Of a stretch of DNA of 64,000 bases, positions 44,644 to 53,793 are shown in pieces. The notes under the pieces are model-generated. The model did not search any database. It was not told the DNA's origin and saw nothing but the letters and a program-made list of their open reading frames with translations. The DNA is from Syncephalis plumigaleata (taxonomy: Eukaryota; Zoopagomycota; Zoopagomycetes; Zoopagales; Piptocephalidaceae), in NCBI GenBank assembly GCA_025201365.1, contig JAIXMF010000004.1:682001-746000 (forward strand), read 5' to 3'. The position numbers were made by a program, and so were the translations under genes. Within the stretch, counting starts at the first letter, position 1, and every line of letters starts with the position of its first letter.

Positions 44644-46333
44644 TTACAAAATTACAGACAGTAGCCACCAAAGGCTATTCATTTGCTGCGGCGTTTTTTT
44701 TGAGGGAACAATGCATGTGTTGTCGCAATCGCGACGACGGGCTTCTTTTGGTGATGGAGCTGGTGTAATAGGTAATTGAATTTGTCGATCCAAGTTTAGT
44801 GCCTGTTTCACCATGCCATGTAGCGCCACATGGTGATTTCTCCATATTATTAACCCGTTTAAGGTTGACTCAAAATTCTTGAGGTCGGATAATTTTTCGG
44901 GCATTTTAAGATCACATATATGATTGATGCTGTATACGTCATCAACCTTGTGTACCTGAAATAAAATACCTTTTGAGCCAACCCAGTCCATAGCGATAAC
45001 TCTTGGTGAGTATCCTGGACTTGGCGATAGTTTGCTGATTTCAACTAAAATTGCTTTGTTGATCAGCATACTTTTTATACGCTGTTGTGCGACCGCCTTC
45101 TTGCCAACGCCGCCCTTCTTCCACTCGTTAACACCAAGCTCCACGCCCATCGTCTCCATCATCAGGTCAATGCGATGGCCAAACGCTATAAACTTTTCAT
45201 TGACATCAAAATATTGTAAGTTATTTTCTTGATATCTCTTTGATACATAGCTGATCTGTTCACCATCTGTCAGCCGTAACGTAGTGCCACGTAACAGAGT
45301 ATCAAATATATATGAAAGCCTACGATAGTGTGTCGCTTCGCTTATGGGACGGGTTGTTGTAATTGCTATTCCTACCCCTATCTCTTCCTCCTCTCTTACC
45401 GGTGTTGTAGCTGGGCCACTACTGTTGTTGATACAAACATTTGCCGCTAAATATTCAAGAATTTCTAGCATTTGCAATTCTTCGCTGTCCGTAATGCCGG
45501 ATCGAAATATTTCTAGCTTTTTAATACTAATAGATATTCGTAGCTTCGTAATATCCAACAAATCATTGCTGCCCATAGCCTCACTCATAACTGTGCGAAA
45601 GCTTTTTTGCGTAGCTTCCTCCATTCCAGATGGTAATGCTGAAAGCGTATTAAACGTTGAACGCTCTTCTTCTGAAAAGTGATGGCTAAATTGCTTCCAT
45701 ATATTTTCACTAATCATTGGAATGATTCTTGAGGAAGTTAATCTAAATGTGTCCGCTACTAAATCGCTATTTAAATTTCCTTCAAGTAAAAGTACTGACG
45801 CCACATCTAAGCGTTCGCTTATCGAGGAAGCTTTAAATGAAGCCGCGAGCTCTTTGATTTCAACTACCAGCTCCCTTACGTCCATATGCTGCAAAATGCC
45901 ACATGTAACGCGAAATATTGCATCGTGTAGTTTCTCGGCAATGGTAAGAAAAGCTGATCCATCGGTACTGGTTCTTTGTTGACTTTGTCCTGACGAAAGC
46001 GTAAGCTCTCCTCCCTTCACACTCAGCCGCCAGAGAGTCTTCGGTAGAAGCTTGAGGTAAGTCTTTAGTGGAAGCTGCCCTTTTAAGTTTGCCTATGTAA
46101 TCTTTTAATGGTGCAGGGATACTGTCATGTCGTTTCAACCAATCCAAGTCGTTTTTGTATTGGTGGAATAGCTCTTGGCCACATTTTGGTGAGCCCGTAA
46201 TATTGTTTGTAACATATTCCAAGTAGCTAGGAAAATTCCACGCAGGCGGAGGATGAATACCAAAATATTCTTTGCTACCGCTTGCGCGGATTTCAAATAT
46301 TTTGTCCTTATACTTTTTGGGACAGCGCGTCAT
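44644..46333 (-). CDS. PD-(D/E)XK nuclease-like protein, Mucoromycota-type lineage-specific family
   Basis: Two overlapping minus-strand frames cover the gene. An N-terminal frame starts at ATG 46333 (MTRCPKKYKDKIFEIRASGS). A 458-codon frame ends at 44644 and is open from about 46080. They must be joined by a short intron near 46020-46080, or the gene is frameshifted; I could not find a clean GT-AG solution. The long frame contains FGHRIDLMMETMGVELGVNE followed by WKKGG: Asp, then a hydrophobic strand, then E-x-K. This is the PD-(D/E)XK pattern, with downstream strands AMDWVGSKGILFQVHKVDD and a helical YLSDLKNF-like segment (KLSDLKNFESTLNGLIIW). I recall many paralogues of this type in Mucoromycota genomes, of unknown role. 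The large intronless exon differs from host genes here. Confidence 0.55.
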
Positions 46334-46521
46334 GTTGCTTTACAATTAAAGTAAAAATATAAGCGAATTTTTAATCGCATAAGCGCAAAAAGCTGCAGCA
46401 CGAAGCTATTGGATTTAGCTTAGCAGGAAGTTTTATATATGTATGAGTTAATAATGACTCATTAAATCACCTGCTTACTCTACATGTAGTACAACGGAAT
46501 CTCGCTTAATACTAGCAAGTG

Positions 46522-46743
46522 CACTCTTTCTCTACCCAAATATTTCTCTCCTTCAAACGCGCGCACGTAATAATGACCGCATATGAATCATATGAGTCAT
46601 ATGAATCATCTACATCATCTACGTCATATATACTCTTTTTCTATCCAATCATTTCTCTCCTTCAAATGCGCGCACGTAATAATGACCGCATATGAATCAT
46701 AGGAGTTGTATGAGTCATCTACGTCATCTACATCATATATACT
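46522..46743. repeat. Tandem duplication, two units with about 109-bp period
   Basis: Both units contain TTTCTCTCCTTCAAA, GCGCGCACGTAATAATGACC and GCATATGAATCATA, then ATCTACATC/ATCTACGTC triplet-like strings. Units start near 46522 and 46632. Divergence is about 10%. Upstream of the PD-(D/E)XK-like gene. Confidence 0.85.
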
Positions 46744-46860
46744 CCTTCTTCTCCAAAATCTTTCTGTTCCCATTTACATTACTCTCATTTACTATATTAT
46801 AGCCCTTTTCTACTTCATTCAAATTGCTCTCTTATTTATTTATCTATCTATCAACGCCGT

Positions 46861-46889
46861 GCACTGTAGTTAATGAACAACTACAGTGC
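46861..46889. repeat. Perfect 11-bp hairpin with 7-nt loop
   Basis: GCACTGTAGTT (46861-46871), loop AATGAAC, then AACTACAGTGC (46879-46889). It sits about 100 bp upstream of the structured tandem sequence. Confidence 0.8.
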
Positions 46890-46991
46890 TTATTAATTAA
46901 CAAGGTAAGTTAATTATTATTAGGACACGACATTTCATATTTGCTGTTAGGTACACCCTTTTAAATGCTTATCAAAAACTTGCATCGCCAA

Positions 46992-47173
46992 CGTGACTAG
47001 ACCGCAAGGTGACAGACGGAAATCCTATGCCGCGGGACTTTAAAAGGCATGGGGTGTGTGATATCCCGTCACGAGTAGGCCAATAGCTTGCGTATCGTCC
47101 CAGGTACCGACCAATTGTTTTCAGCATGCAATACTGTATATCACTGTTGTTGTTGAAAGCTGTTATTGGTCTA
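46992..47173 (+). ncRNA. Candidate structured RNA, copy 1 of a tandem pair
   Basis: The 83-nt 5' block (46992-47074) can close on itself through CGTGAC/GTCACG and contains an ACC-GCAA-GGT tetraloop hairpin and a TGCC/GGCA helix. A 12-bp helix follows, between 47076-47087 (TAGGCCAATAGC) and 47162-47173 (GTTATTGGTCTA). It encloses the invariant single strand CGTCCCAGGTACCGAC (47096-47111) and a variable hairpin (TTTTCAGC with GTTGAAA). GGGAC in the 5' block could also pair with GTCCC. Compared with copy 2, the helix sequence is different but the pairing is kept. No ORF. I do not recognise it as 5S, snRNA, SRP, group I, hammerhead or twister. Confidence 0.55.
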
Positions 47174-47191
47174 CGAGATGCAGTAAATGAT

Positions 47192-47361
47192 CGTGACTAG
47201 ACCGCAAGGTGACAGACGGAAATCCTATGTCGCGGGACTTTAAAAGGCATGGGGTGTGTGATATCCCGTCACGAACAGGTTTGATGACTAGGGTGTCGTC
47301 CCAGGTACCGACAACAACGCGCGGTAGGTGACGATCTGCCGTGCGCCGTTATCAAATCTGT
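47192..47361 (+). ncRNA. Candidate structured RNA, copy 2 of the tandem pair
   Basis: Begins exactly 200 bp after copy 1. The 83-nt block (47192-47274) differs from copy 1 at one base (47230 T for C), turning a C-G pair into a U-G wobble. The 12-bp helix is formed by ACAGGTTTGATG (47275-47286) and TATCAAATCTGT (47350-47361), a sequence unrelated to copy 1's helix. CGTCCCAGGTACCGAC is invariant (47297-47312). The inner hairpin is GC-rich (GCGCGGTAG with CTGCCGTGCGC). Orientation is assumed plus; the structure would also hold in part on the minus strand. Confidence 0.55.
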
Positions 47362-47949
47362 TTTGTCATTTACTAGATGTTTGATACTAAATGAGCATGG
47401 GGTCTTCTTTCTTAAAGGTAAGCCTTTATTATCTATTAACTAATAACTTTACTAACGCACAACAATAGCACAAATGATTAGAATTTATTTAATGATGTGC
47501 TACTTTCTATTAATTACAAGGCTACTACTTGGAATGTTACACCTAGCTTTTACTAATACGATTTGGATACAACATTTATTACATTGTTATAAATTCACTA
47601 ATAAATTCTATTTATTCAATTATATCATTTCATATCATGCATATTGCTCACTCATGTCACTTCTACATTATTCTGCCATCCCAATATTGGCATCATCTCT
47701 CGTTCCTACTAACTGATCTTATTATACGTTTTTATTTAATCCATTATATACTATTTGCCTTGCTCTATCATTAGTATAGTGTATTCATTCCACTATCTCT
47801 ATTCATTAATAACTTATTTATTTCCATCATTCTACCTTATCCCACTACATATACATGCTTGTCACTACTGTCAGTTCACACTGCATGTATCCACTATTCC
47901 ACCTATTGCTCATTCCCCTTGTTATTTACTTCTTTACATAGCACGCGTC
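47362..47949. other. A+T-rich spacer between structured repeat and dispersed repeat
   Basis: No gene. Short ORFs are low-complexity and pyrimidine-rich. A possible weak continuation of the dispersed repeat begins around 47750, but the alignment by eye is not convincing. Confidence 0.4.
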
Positions 47950-48680
47950 TTATTCGTATCAACTGCATTCCAGTTATTTCCCTTGTTTCCCTTTCCCTTC
48001 TTTACCAATATGCGTCCTCTTCGTGCTAATCTCATTTCCCTTGTCAGTAAACAACACGCGTCTACTTCCTCTTGACTATATGCTAATTATTCCTCTCCTT
48101 CTATTTACTTGTTCACTTTCTCAGTAATACGCGTCTTTTTCTTGTCATTCGTATTCCACTTACTTCCTCTTTCACTTTAGCATACACCTTACCAATAGCA
48201 ACTATTCTGCCATACTATCTCTATGCCGTTTATTTATTTCTTTGTTTTCCTCTTGCTCTATCCTATCTACATGCTCACTTGTCGTTATTATTACTATACC
48301 AATAAGCATTGTTTATTGTTCGTTCTAGTTCTTTGTTTTCTATCACTGTCCTGCTTATTTATCAATGTTTAAGCGTTCACTGTTCTCGTTGTAATATGCG
48401 CCTTTTACTTTTACCGCTCTTTTCCGTCATCTGTTTGTATGCCACCATTACGTCATGCTTTTATTTGTATTTTTATTTGTTTACTGCCATCTACATACTC
48501 TATCTGCCTACAAGCATACACTGCTTCTTCAAATAAGCTGGCATACGTGTTCATGCACCCTTCCTTGCTCCTTCCTTGCTCATTCGTGACAAGTCAGTCA
48601 TTCTACTAACTGCTATTTGTTTATCATATTGTTTATCGTGTATTCTATTTGTTCACTCGTTGCTACTTATATGCAATAAT
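47950..48680 (-). repeat. Inverted dispersed copy of part of the Fanzor transposon left arm
   Basis: The reverse complement of this stretch aligns to about 23655-24420 with roughly 85-90% identity over long runs. For example, the strings around TGCATGAACACG, TGCTTAAGCGTTTAC-like modules, ATGCTCACTTGTCGTTATTA and CTACTTCCTCTTGACTATAT are shared. Indels and module shuffling occur toward the 47950 side. No terminal repeats or nuclease gene accompany it, so it is a partial copy or solo fragment of the same repeat family. Open frames here reflect pyrimidine richness. Confidence 0.8.
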
Positions 48681-48875
48681 GCGCATATTGATTACGTCAA
48701 CCTTTTTGCATTCTCATCGTTACTTGATAGACCAATACACTTTACATGAACTACATTGTTCTGCCACGCTTATTAGCAATGCTTAGCAAGTATTTTCGTT
48801 CAATAAAGGTATGTCGATAAGAAGGGTGAATAGCATACGCAACGGTAGAACTAATACTTGCCTTGTTTATTGCAG

Positions 48876-49924
48876 TTATTCAAGAACTGAATCGCTTTAC
48901 CAACTCACAACTATCGGCGTTCTACTTTCAATCTATCAAGGAGCGGCTTTACGTTGACGACAAATTATCGTTGGCACGAAGATCAGCACAGACTGCCGTA
49001 TACCACGTAAGAAACCATTGATACTTGATATGCAACTGTAGCTAAGCAAGGAATACTGCATAGATAATTGAAGTGTACACACACGCGCACTCGCACCAAT
49101 TACTTGTCATTTAGCCGAGGAGATTCAGCTTTTTTTCCTGGTCGAGTTGGTCGACACCATTTGATAGCGTATTCCACTCGGGATGGATATCTCTGGTAAA
49201 CACTTGCAATCACTGAGCTATGTGTGGTCTAACACTCGAGCATTGGCAATGAATAGGATGATCGTTGGCATAATACTGCTTTGGAGCAAAACTGGACAGT
49301 GCTACAACACCTTCGTAGTCAGTACTACCAGCTAGTCGAGAAGATGAGACAGGCCAAGTAAGTGCTATCTGCAGTATACCAAATGATTTATTTACAAATC
49401 TCATTGACTGACAGGGGAATCAAGACAAGCGAGCAAATCGATCTGTCACTAGAACTAGAAGACAATACAATGTCTCCACTAGGCCAATTACTACATAAAT
49501 ACGGTAAGACGACAATAATAATAATAGCGATAGTGATATCGGTTGTACATATTTTATTAAGCAATATGCATTAGCATCACTACTACCTGAACTGTTCTTA
49601 TGTGCATCGGTTAATATTGCTGCACAGTCGACATTAACCACGAGAAATGACACTGTTCTTATTAGTGAAACAATATCATTACCAAGTAAGTATGCAGTAT
49701 GCAGTATGAGTATGCCATGATAATGACTATTGATCGACAATGTAATAGACAGTATGAGTGGTGCATCTGGTCAAATGATCCTACATTTATCGGTACGACA
49801 TAAATGTCCTAGATGTTGGAGCTATCGATCTGATCAACTGGAATGTCTATGCAATCGATACCAACTTGTTGTGAACAATAACAATGGACACGTCATTACT
49901 GCTGCTATGCATCCATATAACTAA
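48876..49924 (+). pseudogene. IARS2: Larger fragment of the mitochondrial-type IleRS gene (copy 2)
   Basis: Exon-like pieces in order: 48876-49007 reads LNRFTNSQLSAFYFQSIKE and RLYVDDKLSLARRSAQTAVY, the strongly conserved IleRS anticodon-domain motif. About 49117-49200 begins AEEIQLFFPG, and 49280-49370 carries an EKMRQAK-like helix. About 49400-49503 reads DRGIKTSEQIDLSLELE, and the last 405 bp match copy 1 (SGQMILHLSVRHKCPRCWS). One zinc-site cysteine of copy 1 (LCNRC) is Tyr here (LCNRY). Several exons do not stay open in a single phase, and no catalytic core exists upstream, so this is a decayed partial gene. The intact gene must lie elsewhere. Introns are retained. Confidence 0.8.
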
Positions 49925-50647
49925 ATATATTCTGCATGCAATCCAATAATAAATGCTGTACCATTAATCTATTACTTAATATTATCATGAATAGATCTTA
50001 GTGCATGTGCTAATGGTGTCATACAAACATAATGTATATTATAACAGTCTAATAGAGTAATATCGGTGAAACATCACTGAGAAATAAATATTGAAACAGC
50101 GTACGTGTATTTTTCTGAGTAACAACAAATATTAATTTAATAATAAATAAAATGAACTTACTAGCCAGAATAAGTGACTACGTATTATCTAGTTAGTTAT
50201 GATTAGAGTGTCGCATCTAGTTAATCATCATGTGTATATAGGGAAAGATGTTAAAGTAATATGCGTAGATATACCTGAACACTAATACGGGAGTTAGTAC
50301 ACCAATCAATAGATGGACTTACTGAGGCAGAATAAATAGTTATACACTATTTACTTGTAGAGAGAATAGCCGATCCAGCTAGTGATTATCTGTTGTGGAT
50401 AAAAGAGACGAGGGTAATTTACGCAAGGGTATTGATAGACTCCAGTGCGCTGATCTAGATGAGCTTATTTGTGGATATGAATGATGAGATGGAGCTATTT
50501 AATGGACTATTAACAACACTCGCGGCTTTCACTGCTTCTTTTACCCGTATGCATTTCTTCTTGGTTTTCTTACTTATGCTCTCACCACTTCCTGCATTCA
50601 CATACTTCCTTGTGTTCTTGCACCTATACCTGTGCTTAGTAGCAACC
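49925..50647. other. Promoter-side interval of the MAD3-like gene
   Basis: A+T-rich, no repeats recognised. An in-frame upstream ATG at 50459 would add a 63-residue hydrophobic leader, which is not expected for a checkpoint protein, so it is treated as untranslated. Confidence 0.45.
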
Positions 50648-52716
50648 ATGACAGACTTACATATTTCTTACGGTGCCGATGGCACTCCCGCGCGCAATTC
50701 TAACCTACCCAAATATGTCAACTCTCAAGCGATATCCATTGCTCCCGAGTACAAGCCTGGCGACGACCCTGTACGAGGAGAAGAGGAAGTCTACGGCCCC
50801 GAACCAAAGCGATTTCGCATTACTTCAACCAAGACCCGTATACCTGCACCGACTACGCTGGACAATTGCGAACGTGGACCTGTACCACGTGTAGTTGATC
50901 AGGAGACTATTGAAAGACATAAAGAGAATACCGCACCGCTGAAGACTGGTCGAAGTGCCACAGCCCTGGTTGACCTGTTTTCCACACCGGAGAAGAAACG
51001 TGCAGCTGTGCTTGAAGAGCAGCGTGCTAGATTTGAAAAAGAGATCAGCAATGCCGACAAACTCGATGATCCCTTGGAGGTCTACCAACGATACGTGGAG
51101 TGGACGCTGCAGAGTTGTGTCGAAAGCAATAGCTACGCAGGCATGCTGCCTGTATTGCTTGAACGATGCACACGCAAGTTCCGTAATTGTAGTCGTTATA
51201 CGAATGATCCACGCTACGTACGTCTCTCGCTAATGCACGCCGAGCTTGTCAGTGATCCTCTTGCTGTGTACGAGTTTCTAGAGACAAACAACATCGGACA
51301 GAAGCAAGTACCGGCCTACCAGGAATATGCCGAATATTTAGAGAAGAAAAAGATGTAGGCGCTAGTAAAAATGTCGATACATTCTAGTTATACTAACGCA
51401 CGCTAACCACGCTCTATTTATAGGTGGCGTGAGGCCGAGCTCTGCTACAAACTAGGGATTAATCGATTTGCTCAACAACTCACACGAATTGAGAGAGAGT
51501 TCTGCCTTTTCCAAGCACGTATGCTTTCAGCCAAAGTTACACCATCCGAATCCAAATCAGTCAAGGGCGTGTCACACATGTTCGAGAAGAACGCCATAAC
51601 GAAGACACCATTGGTGGAACAACAGCCAGCCGTTCGCCATATTAGTAAAGGCGTGCTAAGCAAGCAGACTACTTCACTTAATCAACGACCAGCTTCAGCA
51701 GTTCATCATGAACCAGCTAATGCTAAGAACGAAAACGGCAAACGTCGACTCCAAGCCTATGTGGATCAAGAGAATATACCACCATCTGGTTCTATTGCTA
51801 CAACAACAACTGCTGCTGCTGCTATCGATGGTGAAACTAAAGCGCCATGGAATGTTTTGGGCACAAAAGCTGGTCGAATCAAAAAGAATGAAGCAGCGGT
51901 CGATAGCTGGCGAAAACCGCTTAAGCTGCGTCCAGTTGCGCCTAAGGAGCTCATAAAGTCCAAAGTTTATAAATATGAGGTAAGTAATGATTAGATGGCC
52001 AACAGTCGGCTTTAGACTAACACAATTTGGCAGCAGGGTACTTTGGATGAAGCACCGAAGACACCAAGTCATGATGCTCCAACACGATCGAAAGAATATG
52101 ATTCGTCATTGCAACCGACATCGCTTAAGCGTGATCCATTGCATTATATACACACTGAAGATGCAGCCGATAAAGAAGCTAAAGCGGCAGCCAAACCGCT
52201 TACTAAACGTAAAGCAAAAGTAGCACCAAATGCAGAGATTATGGTGGCCAACGTGAAGCTTTTGCATCATAATGGCGTTAAGAGTTCGTTTGAAGAAGTA
52301 CGCGCTTCTGCATTACGTTCAACGAAAAGACTAATGTCATCACGCTTAACAGAGGATGAGGAAGAAGAAGGTGAGTAACAACCGTACGTTTATTTAATAT
52401 ACACTAACAATCCATATTAGAATTGAAGGTCTTGCCTCCTACCAAAAAGCAACGTTCGAATCATTATATTGCTGCTTCATTTGACATTGGCACCACGAAT
52501 ATCTACGAGAAAGTGCGGGAGAGACTCAATCAGCGATTACGCCATAAGAGAGATTGTGCAGAAGCTATTTGTAGCAAGAATGGTAGAAAGGTCGCTCAAC
52601 GGTCAGCTGAAATAATAAAGCGTCGCATGAAGAGAATATGCAAGGTACGACGACCTGTAATGCGTCCTCCTACTCTGAATACCATAGAGGAAGAAGAAGA
52701 GATACTCGAGTCATGA
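50648..52716 (+). CDS. MAD3: Spindle checkpoint protein MAD3/BubR1-type (no kinase domain)
   Basis: Exons 50648-51354, 51424-51979, 52037-52370 and 52421-52716 give 630 residues. The start ACCATGA at 50648 is preferred over the upstream in-frame ATG. A KEN box (residues 92-94, ERHKENTAPLKTGR) precedes the Bub1/Mad3 TPR domain (DPLEVYQRYVEWTLQ, YTNDPRYVRLSLMHAEL, VYEFLETNNIG, LYKLGINRFA-like CYKLGINRFAQQL). Later come QAYVDQENIPPSG, KAPWNVLGTKAGRI and the conserved VKSSFEEVRA. Together these identify the Mad3/BubR1 branch: the KEN box lets the mitotic checkpoint complex inhibit APC/C-Cdc20. No kinase domain follows on this strand. The frame ends at TGA 52714-52716, but the same frame is open for a further ~100 codons (next entry). 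Confidence 0.88.
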
Positions 52717-53222
52717 ACAACATCACAACAACCTCACCCGGATCCTTCATTAAATTATCTTGGTTTAAGCGGCCATTTAAACGATAAATTCGACGAAGAA
52801 ATAGATGAGGACACCTCGCTCTATTTAAATCAATTGCGAGAACAAGTAGCATCTGACCAAATATTGGAACTACCTCAAGGTGATGATTTCACTATTATCT
52901 TCTCACCTCATAACGCTATCTGTGCAACTCCATATCGACCACATGTAACCAATGCAAACATACCAGCAAACCAAGCACCATCTAATTCATACTCGACATC
53001 AAAGCAACAAATGATCATTAAATATTAGTAGCGCACTTGCCGGTATTAGCGCCAATTACCAAAGTAAGTGCAAGAGCCATTTATCATACAAATAGCTCCT
53101 ATCCTTCCGAACTAATGCCTATTGCTCAACTAGCAAGTTTACGTGAACAGCCGGAGGATTTATCATCACTAGACGACATGCTAGATGATGATTTGCTCAC
53201 ACCGCCATTCTTATCAGATTAG
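52717..53222 (+). other. Open downstream extension of the MAD3-like frame; 3' end uncertain
   Basis: After the TGA at 52714-52716 the same frame continues without a stop to 53028, with coding-like sequence (for example QLREQVASDQILELPQGDD). A second frame at 53037-53222 reads LREQPEDLSSLDDMLDDDLL. The acidic and polar composition resembles the C-terminal part of a Mad3 protein. Either a small intron removes the TGA (a candidate 43-nt GT-AG interval at about 52645-52687 exists but changes frame), or the extension is a decayed tail. Confidence 0.4.
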
Positions 53223-53793
53223 TACAACATCTGTACACCACCCAAACAACCTTCTACACTTTAGTATTAGTGTGTATATTCATTTAGTTTAATAAAGTAG
53301 TATAGAATCCAAACAAAAGTGTACTAGTATAGTTTGATATTGCCATGTCATGTACTTACAAGCAGTAATAAACTAATATGAAAATATGAATGATTACTAG
53401 TTATACATAATACAAATAAATAGAGGAGTTGGATAAATATTTATAAACTTTAACGAACAAGCAAGCATGTAAAAAAAACAAAACAAAAAAGGGAGCGATG
53501 ATGTACGCGTAAAAATAACAGTCAAGGATAGAAATAAATAAATATTGGTTGCATAAAAGTATAAAAGAAACTATAGCAGCCCTAGTGATAATAATCACTT
53601 ATTGTATAATACAACATAACTAGACAGTTCATCAGCTAAGCGGCTGACTACCTGTCTACAACATACTATTCTAACTAATCATGATGACCATGGTTGCGTA
53701 AGAATAAAAAGATAAACAAAATGCGGGCTATTTCCCTAATTTCAAGCGGGATCTACTGCAACACAGAAAGAAGACAAGAAGGAGAAGAAGCGA
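53223..53793. other. Intergenic interval with a dispersed 63-bp repeat
   Basis: Holds a copy of a Fanzor-arm sequence at 53317-53379 and A-rich, purine-biased sequence to about 53790 resembling that arm in composition. No gene. Confidence 0.5.
53317..53379 (+). repeat. 63-bp dispersed repeat shared with the Fanzor transposon left arm
   Basis: Matches 23562-23624 in the same orientation with three mismatches and no gaps. The core reads AAGTGTACTAGTATAGTT. Confidence 0.85.

Noticed and set aside
46992-47361. Assignment of the structured pair to 5S rRNA, hammerhead, twister, HDV-like, VS or group I RNA
   Set aside because: Core motifs (CTGATGA/GAAA, group I P7, twister loop, HDV double pseudoknot, 5S boxes) could not be found in the required order on either strand.
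47474-48536. Several hydrophobic plus-strand ORFs in the dispersed repeat
   Set aside because: Pyrimidine-rich repeat sequence gives Leu/Phe/Tyr-rich frames by composition; the inverted homologue at 23.7-24.4 kb has no matching ORF.
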